Of a stretch of 64,000 bases of DNA, positions 1 through 10,282 are shown piece by piece. Origin of the DNA: Talinum fruticosum (lineage: Eukaryota; Streptophyta; Magnoliopsida; Caryophyllales; Talinaceae); contig JAITYX010000121.1 in the NCBI GenBank assembly GCA_021018815.1, positions 310,001 to 374,000 on the forward strand, in the 5' to 3' direction. The notes under the pieces were generated by a model. The model saw only the letters and a program-made list of their open reading frames with translations, had not been told where the DNA came from and searched no databases. Positions within the stretch are counted from its first letter, which is position 1; each line of letters opens with the position of its first letter. Position numbers and translations under genes: made by a program.

Positions 1-1535
1 GCACATCGGGAAGTATTGATGTCGTGGTTCCGTGAACCAAAGGCATATCGTCCTTAGCTTCTTCTTCTTCCTCAAAGAGAGTTGCAGGTCTGGGCTTCCG
101 AGGCGGGGGCTTTTGACTTACCAAAGCATCGCCGACCTCTTCGAGCCACTCTGAGCATGATGAGAAGAGATCAACTTAGGCTCTTTGTTGCCTTTATCCC
201 CAGCCTGAGCAGCTTCTTCCCCTTTTTTCCTTCTTCTTTCTCCCCTTCTTTAGCGTCTTCTTCTACTTTCTCCGCATCGGCTTCTTTCTCGGCTTCAGCC
301 TCTTCCTCGGCTTCATCTGCCTTCTCAACTTCCAGTTGATGATGACTTAGTAGGGCTGCAGGACTCCTTAGAAGTATCAGTGTTTTCTAAGTTCTCGGCT
401 GCTTTGCACCTCGTGCTCATGGAGACATTTGATCCGATCACGTTGTTCCTTTATTATTAACTTGAGCTCCGAAATCAATTCTTGGTTCGACAGAGCTAAG
501 ACCGAGCTTGCTTTTGCACCAAACCAACGTTGAAATAAAAGTTTTGAAGATTTTCGAGTTGATTAAAAATCCTCTGTCATAGAAGCAATTTTGGTTGCTA
601 TTTATGCAAATAGCTCAACGAAGGAGTAGGTTGAGAAGTAGAAGGTCCAGGCAGGTAGTATTAGGACCTCGGGAGTTGTCTAAGTCCGAGGAGGAGGAGG
701 TAACTCGGACGCGTGAATCCGGACACGAGGTTTGACTTCCTGGTACCCTAGCCCTTTAAGCTCATTCTTGCCCATACAAACAGCAGATTCCAAGCAAGCC
801 ATAGGGTCCGAGCGAAGAGGGACTGAAACCGCTTTAAACAGCGAGTTAAAAGCCCCGAAAGGAAAAGAAGCGAATTTCTTAGAACGAGGAGGCACGGTTG
901 CCATCCGCTTTTGAATGAAAGGAAAGAGGTCTACTTCGTAGCCCTCGAGAATATCATAGAGAACTTGGAGAACCTTTGAGGTAGGGTTCTCCTTACAAGA
1001 ATTATGAGAGAAGAAAGTTCTCATAAGACTGAAGTAAAGAAGTCTTCCTTCGACTTCATCCGAGTCATAGAAAAATTCTTTCGAGACTCGGGAACTTCTT
1101 CACCAAACTTTTCAAAGAAGTCGTTTGAGACTTCATTCAAGGCAATAGGGTTGGAGTTAAGAAAAGGAGTCTTTACATTAAAAAGTTTATAAAGTAAAGC
1201 AAGGTTAATCCACGCAGCTCTTACCCCGAATAGGAGAAGTAATGACGCCTTCATTAGCGATCATATTAGAATAGAATTCATACACTAGGTCTTGATAAAC
1301 TTATTCACAAAGAAAAGATTGTTGTACACACCGATTTTCTTGATGTGTTTCAACCAGAAGAAAGAGGTAGAGGGAAAGAATTTGTCGTCTACAATGAATG
1401 CTAAGTGACAAAGAATTTTGGAGAATTTGACGCGAGTTCTTTTCCAATACCTTGCGAAATCCGAGATTGAGTACACTTAGTTATGGCCTTCTTAGTGGCC
1501 AAACCTCCTTCTTGAGTAGCACCTCTCTTAGCTAT
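1..1535 (-). pseudogene. Envelope-like ORF of element D, degenerate, C-terminus at window edge
   Basis: This is the extra ORF between pol and the 3' LTR, alignable to those of A, C and F. Conserved pieces are the block around EVPESRKNF (1254-1021) and the block with KENPTSKVLQVLYDILEGY and a downstream FPFGAF segment (1024-680). This resembles the domain annotated in plants as putative plant transposon protein or envelope-like protein. The C-terminal part (340-80) is rich in Lys and Glu. At the position where F starts with ATG (codon at 1535-1533) D has ATA, so the start is lost, and several frameshifts follow. The function of these plant proteins is unproven; the envelope name rests only on position. 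Confidence 0.7.
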
Positions 1536-1896
1536 GTTTGCAAAGAGATTAGAGAGAGAATGATCGAGAGAGAATAAAGAATAAAGAGATTTAGAGAGGG
1601 AACACGAGTGAGTGAGTGAGAGAGAGTTTGAGAGCGAGGAGAGCAAGAGTGCGAGTAATAAATTGGTAAAGTAAGGAAAAGAAAGTGAAGTGGTGCTATT
1701 TCCAGGTGAAGAAGGCTTCCCACCATCTTTCTGACCCAAATACCATGTAATGGTTCTCAAACCGTTTTCTCGTTCGCAGATGTAATGGTTAGTTTTCCAA
1801 CAACTTTCTTCCAACGGCTAGTTTCGTTAACTTTTGGCGTGAGAGAGAGAGAGAGAAGAAAGATTTTTCGAAAACATTTATGAGATTCTCCATTTT
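1536..1896 (-). other. pol-env spacer of element D (leader of the env-like ORF)
   Basis: Non-coding, rich in CT on the minus strand, with a GA dinucleotide run at about 1842-1857. The minus strand keeps AAATAGCACC where elements A and C carry TATAAATAGCA(C/T)C, so an ancestral TATA box seems to have decayed here. Confidence 0.5.
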
Positions 1897-1901
1897 GCTA
1901 G
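1897..1901. repeat. Target-site duplication GCTAG, left copy (element B)
   Basis: GCTAG directly precedes the TGAAGACTC start of the B LTR and recurs at 15696-15700 directly after the B LTR end. The intact site can be compared in element F near 25082-25086. Confidence 0.85.
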
Positions 1902-2735
1902 TGAAGACTCAAGTATAACTCTCTATCTCTCTTGGGTTTTGATTTTAAATCATTATGAGTTAAATAGAAACTCTTACATAAGTTTTCATTCATGTCTAAC
2001 CCACTTTGAAAACATATTTGTTGCATATCTTTATTTAGTGTTTTTGACCCACTCGGACATCACTCAGAACCATCGCATATTCAAATCATTATCCATCACA
2101 TTTATTCTGAGCACCGACTTTGCACATCATGTTAACAAAGAATTACAAAGCATTAATTCTTTGTCTTTAAGTTAGTTTATTCATAGAGAATTATTTGTTA
2201 AGATCAAGTTCATTTACTTTGATATTTTATTCTTTCGTACTTGATTACTTATGGATTGACTCAAGTTGGAATATGATCTTAATGGATATTAGACTAAAAA
2301 AATTCCACTCTTTAGGCCCAAGATAATTAAGTGTTTAATTATTACTCTAATTTTATTATTATCTATGCTTAACCTTGGACCAAAGTATTTCATACATTGA
2401 GTACCAAAGTGTTTTTCTTGAATTACAAAAGTAATCGGCTTCTAGCCGTTAAGCACCAGCAGACATGAAAATAGCTACTTCTATACATGGTTTAGACACT
2501 CGTGTCGGGGTTCTTTGTTTCCAAAACTGGAAAACTCTAACTCTAGGCCCAATGATTGTTTCCATCTCAGTTTTGAATCACCATTTGTTCATTGGACCAT
2601 CTTTTGGAGCCAAGAGTCGTTACCCAACATTCACATTCGAATAGATCTTGTCCGAGTGACTCGGAATAGCCGTTACAACGGAAAGTGATGATCACAAGTC
2701 TAGAATCGGACTCAACAGTCACTCGCCCAAGTGCT

Positions 2736-2744
2736 TATAAATAG
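2736..2744 (+). promoter_or_regulatory. LTR TATA box of element B
   Basis: TATAAATAG followed by AAGCC, the same context as in the A and C LTRs (4205, 13186, 42981, 57258). It marks the likely core promoter of this LTR. Confidence 0.6.
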
Positions 2745-3279
2745 AAGCCAGTTTGCAAGACTTGAAGTTGGCCGAAATTATTGACGAACCACTTGTTGGT
2801 CTCATTCTTACTCAATCTTTGACTTACAACTCTAATTCCGTATTTCACATTCTCTAAGTTGTAAAGTAAAGTCTTGTAATCACTTACACTATTCTCTTAC
2901 TCTCTTTGTAAGTCCCTCAACCGAGCTATAAGGGGTAACTAAGCCCAGCTTGTTTCGAATGTAAAGGTTAACTCAGTCCGTAAGTACTAGATCGGATAAG
3001 GGAACTTCGAGTGTAGCAAAACATTGTAAAGGAATTATCTAAGGGAGCAATTCTAGTTAGCGTCAGTCCTTTGTAATTGAGGATTAAATTCATGGATTTG
3101 ACTTGGTGCTTTGATTAGCACCGTTCGTGATTTTTGCCCCAGGAGGGTTTCTACGTACTTTTGTTTGTCAACCTTTCGAGTCCAACCTAGATTCAGAACT
3201 TGCCTCTACTCAGTTTTGTGCAAAAAGAGTTTGATTTTTTTTTCTAAAATCTTTCATCACGCTATTCACCCCCTCTAGG

Positions 3280-3284
3280 CTCAC
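3280..3284. repeat. Target-site duplication CTCAC, left copy (element A)
   Basis: CTCAC at the left end of A in the B LTR; the matching copy is at 13825-13829, after the CCTTCA end of the A 3' LTR. Confidence 0.75.
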
Positions 3285-4875
3285 TCGAAGACTCGGACTT
3301 TATATTTACACTTCTCTCGAGTTCCATCAAGGAATCAAGTATAAGACTCTTTCTCTCTTAGGATTTTGATTTCAAGCCATTCCATGTGCCTTAGAAATTT
3401 TTCTCGAGTGATATAGTATTTACTCTAAGTGTTATAGAAAATATTTCATTTGTTTACGTATGACTCTAACTTACTCGTAAAGCATACTTGTACTAATCGC
3501 TTTACACTCGCTCCGAGTTACTCAACACTCGAATTATTGCATGTTCAAACACTCGTATTCACACACATAAACTAAGGTCCGACTTCATGTTACATGAGTT
3601 ATACTTGCTTAGTCGGCTTATTAAGTTTGAAGTTTGCGTTGTCTAGATCAAGTCCGATTACCCCGATCTTCTATTTTGACTTGATTATCTTCTAGACTAA
3701 CTCAGATGGAATTTTGAGTATCATGGTTATTAGACTCGTAAAATTCTATTCCTTTTCTGACTCGGATAATTAGTCACTTAATTATCTTAATTATGTTATT
3801 ATCTCGTGTCTAATCTTGGACCAAAGTATTTTATACTTTGAGAACCAAATTGATTTACTTTTGTAGGTTATTCAAATGAGGCTATCCTAATTTTGAACTG
3901 CAAAAGTAACCGGCTTCAAAACGTCAAATCACCAGCAGACAAGGTCTTTTCCACCTCCCTAGCACACTATGTCGGGATTCTCTGTTTCCAAAATTGAAAA
4001 TCTGCAACACCAAGCTCAACGGTGGTTTCCACCTTATTTTTAAGGTCACTACCAATGGTTTTGGGACTTCCAAAGGAGTCAAGAACCGTTGCTCAACGTT
4101 CATATCTCAACGGATATTTTCCGAGTGACTCGAAAATCCCTTACAATGGTCACAAAGGACCTCCAGTCAGAAGATGGACACAACGGCTAAGTTGCTTGGT
4201 CATCTATAAATAAAAGCCAACTTTCAAGACTTGAAGATGGTCGAATCAATTGTTAATACACATACTTGAGCAAAAAGTCATTGTATTCATTCTCAATCTT
4301 CTATTTACAACTCCAATTCTGTATTTAATAACTTTCTAAGTTTTGTAAGGTCTTGTACTCAGCTACAAACACTTTCTTTCTTACTCTCTAAGTAAGGTCC
4401 CTTGACCGAGCTGTAAGGGTTAACTCAGCTCAGCTTGTCCCTAACTGTAAGGGTGAACTCGGTTAGGAAGTACTAAATCGGATAAGGTAATTTCTAAGTC
4501 TAGGAAAAACTTGTAAGGAGTTGTCTAAAGGAGCAACTCCGGTTGAGTCAGTCTACTCGAATTTTGTGGACTCAAAATAGTGGATTTGACTTCGTGCTTG
4601 GATTAGCACGGTCCGTGGTTTTTACCCAGGAGGGTTTCCACGTACTCTCCGAGTTATTACTTTTGTGAGTGCATTTTACACTCAGACTGTCTCAAAGTTC
4701 TACTTTATCTGTTTTTTCACTCTTCACTAAATTCCGATTTAGTACTTTTCCGAGCTCATCCTTGCCTCTCACTCACCTCAGATCCATATTTGTTTTAATT
4801 TGCAAGCATGTTTCCTCATCACCCTATTCACCCCCTCCTCTAGGGTGATTTATACTCTCCAAGAGCTAACCTTCA
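3285..4875 (+). repeat. Element A 5' LTR
   Basis: Begins TCGAAGACTCGG (the 3' copy has TTGAAGACTCGG at 12256) and ends CCTTCA, directly before ATTGGTATCAGAGC. Near its end is the CACCCTATTCACCCCCTC block common in Sirevirus LTRs. The TATA box is at 4205. Confidence 0.88.
4205..4212 (+). promoter_or_regulatory. LTR TATA box of element A (5' LTR)
   Basis: TATAAATA in the context GGTCATC-TATAAATA-AAAGCC, about 670 bp before the LTR end. The 3' LTR has the same element at 13186-13194. Confidence 0.6.
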
Positions 4876-4877
4876 AT

Positions 4878-4889
4878 TGGTATCAGAGC
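4878..4889 (+). promoter_or_regulatory. Primer-binding site of element A
   Basis: TGGTATCAGAGC, three bases after the LTR end, matches the 3' end of plant initiator tRNA-Met, the usual Ty1/copia primer. It is the best preserved PBS in the window; those of B, C and D are altered. Confidence 0.85.
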
Positions 4890-4948
4890 CTAGCCTTTCG
4901 GAAAGGATCTAACCATCCAAAGTTTTAAAGATCAAAGGGCTCGTAACA

Positions 4949-6254
4949 ATGGAGAGTTCGATGAAGGAAGATCTTCCAGCAGACCACCAAAGTTCAAAGG
5001 ATCCAACTTTGTGCACTTGGAAGAAACTCATGGAATGTTTTCTACTGGATCATGATGAGGATGTTTGGAACATCATACAAGTGGGAAACTACACTCCCAT
5101 GAAGACAGAAGAAACACGACTCGTGCCCAAGACAAAGGCCGAGTTCACAGTGATAAAGCGTAAAAGTTCGAAAGAACTTCAAGGCGATGAACATTGTAAA
5201 AACACTAGCACTTATTGCAAGAGGATTCAAGAGAATAATGAAGCACAAAAGATGGGATAAGAAGCCAAGAAAAGAGTTCTATAAGAAAGACAAGAAGGAT
5301 ACAAAAGGTAAATACTCTTTCCCTTCAAAGTTTTCTTTGACTAAAAACACCAGCTGTTTTGAATGTGGCAGCAAGGAACATATAGTCAAAGACTGTCCAA
5401 AGAGTAAAAGGGACAGAAAGAAGAAAAAAGGCTATGAAGGCCACATGGAGTGACGAGGACTCATCGAAGATGACGAGGACTCGGATGACTCAAAGTGTCT
5501 CGATGGCACTTTCGACTCGAAGCTGAAACAGAGTCGGACTCGGATCAATCAGACAATGAGGAAGCAAATCCTCAAGAGGTAATTGAATACTTTCTTAAAT
5601 TCTCCAAAGTTGATTTAGCTAAGTATATTTTCACTTTGGAAGAGAAGTCCACTTCGATTCTTCCCATTTTAGAGAACAACTTGAGTTAATTTCATCTCGA
5701 GAGCATCTCTTTAAAAATTGAGTTGGAAAAACTGAGACTTACACTCAGAGAACTCAAGACTAGTGCTCAATCCAATGAGACTGAGTCCGAGTTACTCCGA
5801 AAAGAAAATGAGCAACTAAAGCAAAAGCTCAACGAGTCTCAAGATCTTGTTTTAAAGTTTACTCAAGGTTAGAAAAACCTTGATATGCTCTTGGGATCTC
5901 AATGTGTCTCCTTTAGAAAAGAAGGTCTTGGTTTTAACAAAGAGGAGGAATCCAATTCCTACTCGTAGCTTTTCAAAAGGATTCTAGAACTGTAAAGTTC
6001 AGGAAGGCTGAGCACGGTCCCATTCATAAAAATGAAAGGAGGACTGAGCTCGGACCAACTTATAGGAGAAAACCATCTCCACCGATCTCTCAAAGAAAAG
6101 TTTTTCAAAAGAAAGAGACACAGACTCAATTCTTTAAATGGAAGACTCAGAATCGGACCAAACCCAAAGTCATTCAAATCTGGGTTCCGAAAAACCTTCT
6201 TCCTCGAAAAGGACCACAAGTAAAGGGTGTTACTAGGTTCGTTAGAGGAAGTGA
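4949..6254 (+). pseudogene. gag: Gag of element A, central deletion
   Basis: Gag forms the capsid and nucleocapsid of the particle. The ATG at 4949 follows the PBS and leads into the Sirevirus gag N-terminus (CTWKKLMECFLLDHDEDVWNI). At about 5195 the frame jumps from the early capsid region to the basic segment before the zinc knuckle; compared with D and C some 500 bp of capsid are missing. The zinc knuckle is intact (CFECGSKEHIVKDC, CX2CX4HX4C, about 5357-5398). After an acidic segment comes a coiled-coil-like tail (5495-5870) and a basic C-terminus ending GSEKG and TAG at 6252-6254. Frame changes occur near 5240, 5460 and 5690. Confidence 0.85.
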
Positions 6255-9200
6255 GAAGGGTTAGTTTATTTTCTGTTTTGCAGGCTACTCGAAAAGATCA
6301 AAAGGACATTAGTACCTGGACAGTGGATGCTCATGCCACATGTCAAGAGACTCAGTGACTCTTTTCTGAGTTAGAAGAGTACAAAGGAGGAAAAGTCACA
6401 TTTGGAGATGACAGCAAAGGCAAGATAATTGGGATAGGCAAGATTGGAAAGGAAGGCAATCTAGTCATCCCAGTATACCTTGTCAAAGGATTAAAGTACA
6501 ACCTGCTTAACATCTCTCAATTGTGTGATAAAGGTCAAGAGGTAAGATTCACTCAGACAAACTGTTACATTTCTGATGATACCACCAAGAAAATCAAGCT
6601 CTCGGGTAAGAGATCAGGTAACACTTACATTATTCCTCTTTCGAGCCGAGTCGAATTTATCTTGTTTAAAAGCATAACTTCATGATGACTCATGGACATG
6701 GCATCGTAGATTAGGCCATGTTAGCATGCATACTATTAAGAAAGTGACATCTCATGGTTTAGTCGGAGGATTGCCTAATTGTGCTTTTGAGAAAGATAAG
6801 ATTTATGAAGCTTGCACAAAAGGGAAACAAGTCGGATCATCATTCAAATCTCTAAAGACAGTTTCCACATCCAAGGTGCTTGAAATGCTACATATGGACT
6901 TATGTGGTGAAATCCCTATTAAGAGTCTTGGAGGTAAATCATATGTATTTGTTATTGTTGATGACTACTCACGATTTACCTGGGTGTGTTTTCTTAAGCA
7001 CAAAAATGAAGCGTTCAAAGAGTTCAAGCAAGCTCAACAGGAAAATCCAAGTTGAGTCTTAGACTCGGATTCAAAGAATTCGAACCGACCATGGAAGGGA
7101 GTTCGACTACTTAGAATTTGCAGAGTTTTGTGACAAGAATGGCATCTCCCATAACTTCTCAGCACCAAGAACTCCTCAACAGTAATGGAGTAGTGGAGAG
7201 AAAGAACAGAACTCTTGAAGAAATAGCTAGGACAATGATGATTGAACACAATCTACCCTACTATTTATGGGCTGAGGTAGTTAACACAGCCAACTATACC
7301 TTGAATAGATGTCTCATTAGACCCATTCTGAAGAAAACACCGTACGAGCTCTACAAAGGGAAGAAACCCAATATTTCATACTTCAAACCCTTTGGATGTA
7401 AGTGTTTTGTTCACAACAATGGTAAGGATCACCTGACCAAGTTTGATGCTCGGTTAGATGAAGGTATTTTTCTGGGTTATTCATCTCATAGTAAAGCTTA
7501 TCGCGTTTTCAATAAGAGAACTAACAAAGTGGAAGAAAGCATTCACATTGTGTTTGATGAGCTTGAACAGGAAAAACCAAGTGAATCATCATTCCCGGAC
7601 CTAAAGCTCAGCGAAAATGATGATCATGATGAACATAAGCCTATCAAGAATCAAACCCAACCAGTTTAGAATGAAGTCACTCGTAACGAAGTGACTCGGA
7701 ATGAGACAACTCAAGAACCAACTCGGAATGATGAAGGACAATCTGATGAACAAGTTCACTCGGAACAAGCTTCGAAGATCAAGCAATTCAGCCTACGGAT
7801 CCGGTGAATCGGAGAACAGGTAGAGCATTCAAGTATGCTTCTAGTCATCCACTAGAAAACATATTATCCGATATCAACAAGTGGGGTAAGAACTCGTTCC
7901 TCTCTTCAGAATTTATGTGCATTCACTGCATTCATTTCATTAATCGAACCTAAAAATACACTAGAGGCCCTAAATGAACCCGAATGGGTAGAGGTCATGC
8001 AAGAGGAACTCAATCAATTCGAAAGAAACCAAGTATGGACTTTGACCAAACGACCTTCCGACCACCCAGTCATAGGAACCAAATGGGTTTTCAAGAACAA
8101 GCTGGATGAAGGTGGGTTAGTAGTCGAAAAAAGGCTAGACTTGTGGCTCAAGGTTACAATGAGGAAGAAGGGATTGATTGTGGGGAAACCTTTGCACCTG
8201 TTGCTAGAATTGAAGCCATTAGAATTCTTTTAGCATTTGCATCTAGCATGAATATCAAGTTATATCAAATGGATGTTAAGTGTACTTTTCTCAATGGTTT
8301 TATCGATGAGGAAGTCTATGTTGAGCAGCCCCTGGATTTGAAAACTCAGATTTTCCAAATCATGTTTTCAAACTTCAAAAAGCTCTTTATGGTCTTAAAC
8401 AAGCTCCCAGAGCTTGGTATGAAAGACTGAGAAATTTCTTGGTTCAAAATGATTTTAGAAGAGGTCATATCGACATAGACTCTCTTTATAAAAACCAAGG
8501 GGAAAGATTTTCTTATCGCTCGGATATATGTTGATGTTATAATTTTTGGAGTTACTAATGAAATTTTGTGTTGAGATTTTTCTTAGTTAATGAGACAAGA
8601 ATTTCAAATGAGTATGATGGGAGAACTCAATTTCTTCCTTAGTCTACAAATCAAGCAAGACAAAAATGGAATCTATGTCCATCAATCTAAGTAGACTAAG
8701 GAGCTGCTGAAAAGTATAAACTTAATGATGCGAAGCATGTAGCAACACCCATGAGGAGTAGCTTGAAACCGGACTCGGACAATAAAGGTAAAGCAATAGA
8801 TCGAAACTCTATCGAGGTATGATTGGATCTTTGCTATATCTTACTTCTAGTACACCGGATATAATGTTTAGTGTCTGTCTATATGCATGATTCCAAGCTA
8901 ATCCAAAAGAATCACATCTCACTGAGGTGAAGAAAATATTCAGATATCTTACGAGGACTCGGAATTTAGGTCTATCGTACTCCAGAGACTCGAACCGACT
9001 CTCACTGGATACTCGGATGCTGATTACGCTCGATACAAAGTCGATAGAAAGAGCACCTCAGGAGCTTTCCAATTTCGGGTAAATCCTTTATATCTTGGCA
9101 CTCAAAAAGCAAAACTCGGTTACTCTATCAACTCCCGAGGCTGAGTATATTGCAACTGGAGCATGTTGTGCACAGATTTTATGGATAAAGCAACACTTGA

Positions 9201-9463
9201 AAGATCTTGGACTTTCCTTCAAATCGGTTCCAAACAAGTGTGATAATCATAGTACAATCAGCATCACCAAAAATCTAGTTCAGCACTCAAAGACAAAACA
9301 CATTGAGGTTAGGTATCATTTCTTAAGAGACCATTTTGAGAAAGGAGATATTGAACTTGAATTCATTCCTACCAATCTTTAATTAGCTGATATTTTTACT
9401 AAACCACTTAGTGAGGACCAGTTTTGCTTTATTAGGAATGAGCTTGGCATGTTGAATACATAA
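6255..9463 (+). pseudogene. pol: Pol of element A: protease, integrase, RT, RNase H (frameshifted)
   Basis: It follows the gag stop in the same frame. The aspartic protease motif YLDSGCSCHMS starts at 6313 with DSG intact, but a TAG stands just before it where element C has TGG. The GAG-pre-integrase domain (about 6680-6830) has WHRRLGHVS. The integrase core shows HMDLCG, VDDYSRFTW and NGVVERKNRT, the usual D, D and E positions. RT begins near EPEWVEVMQEELNQ (7980); a one-base loss at about 8130 shifts the frame, and the active site at 8528 reads YVDV instead of YVDD. RNase H (9095-9380) has LSTPEAEYIA; the protein ends RNELGMLNT at 9463. Stops at 7053 and 7667 and further frame changes disable it. 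Confidence 0.88.
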
Positions 9464-9659
9464 TTCTTTGCTTTCTGTGTGAAAATTTTTATTGCATGAT
9501 TATGTGTTATGTGATTTCATTTCTTAAATAACCATTAGTTCAGTTGATTAAGTGATACCGAGCGGATAGTTATTATTTATTTCCAGTTTCTAAGTCACTC
9601 GAAACCTAGCTGAGTCGGACTCGAACTTTGAGAAAAATGGACATCAAACTTCCGAAATC

Positions 9660-10001
9660 ATCTCTAGACAAGTGGAGAATTTCGGAATTTGTTTTCAAAA
9701 TCTTTCTTTTCTTTCTCTCTCTCACGCGTCGTGATCGGACAACTAGCCATTAGGAGACAAACCGCTGGAATTCTAACCATTGTGGAAGAGAACAGGCACA
9801 CCGGTTGAAGGTGACCGCTGAAAGAGGCTGAGTCGAACGGATATCTCTAGACAAGTGACGAATCTTTCTTTGTCTTTCTCTCTCGCGCGTCGTGATCGGA
9901 CAACTAGCATTGGGAGACAAACCGCTGGAATTCTAACCGTTGTGGAAGAGAACAGGCACACCGGTCTAAGGTGACCGCTGAAAGAGCTGAGTCGAACGGA
10001 T
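9660..10001 (+). repeat. Tandem duplication in the pol-env spacer of element A
   Basis: Two consecutive copies, about 9660-9841 and 9842-10001, each starting ATCTCTAGACAAGTG and containing GCGTCGTGATCGGACAACTAG, an AACCGCTGGAATTC block and AACAGGCACACCGGT. They differ by a few substitutions and by about 20 bp in length. Element C has a single, diverged equivalent (54010-54170). Confidence 0.85.
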
Positions 10002-10021
10002 ACTGCAGGACATTTATTTCT

Positions 10022-10030
10022 TATAAATAG
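10022..10030 (+). promoter_or_regulatory. Putative internal promoter TATA box before env-like ORF of A
   Basis: TATAAATAG followed by CACCTATT, 253 bp before the env-like ATG at 10283 and preceded by GGACATTT. Element C has the same arrangement at 54210. The CT-rich sequence after it resembles a transcribed leader. Confidence 0.5.
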
Positions 10031-10282
10031 CACCTATTCTCCTTCATTTCATTACTTTACTCTTCGCTTTCTCTCTCTCTCGAAATCAAATCCTCGTGAC
10101 CACGATCTCGGTGACTAAAAGCCACACACAGCGCTCTCAAGCTTCGTGAAGACCATCTCAAGTAAGCTCTGTTGCTCTCAAACTCTTTCTTCTTCTACTC
10201 TTTTCTTTTATCTTTCACTCTCTTCGAGCTCTTTTCTCCTACTCTCTCTCAAGCTTACCTACTCTCTCTTTTCTCCATTAAT

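Larger units (their letters stand above)
1902..3284 (+). repeat. Element B 5' LTR, all but the last ~27 bp
   Basis: Starts TGAAGACTC; same subtype as the D LTR (minus strand 22662-21229) and homologous but clearly diverged from the A LTRs. It carries TATAAATAG at 2736-2744. It is cut at 3284 by insertion of element A; the remaining end lies at 13830-13856 and aligns with the end of the B 3' LTR at 15669-15695. Confidence 0.8.
9464..10282 (+). other. pol-env spacer of element A
   Basis: Non-coding 0.8-kb leader before the env-like ORF. It contains a tandem duplication (9660-10001), a TATA box at 10022 and a CT-rich stretch (10040-10280) like a plant 5' leader. Confidence 0.6.

Noticed and set aside
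6252..6285. Possible mini-intron between gag and pol in A (GTTAGT to TTTTGCAG)
   Set aside because: Only about 30 bp, too short for a plant spliceosomal intron; the in-frame UAG is explained better as a readthrough stop.
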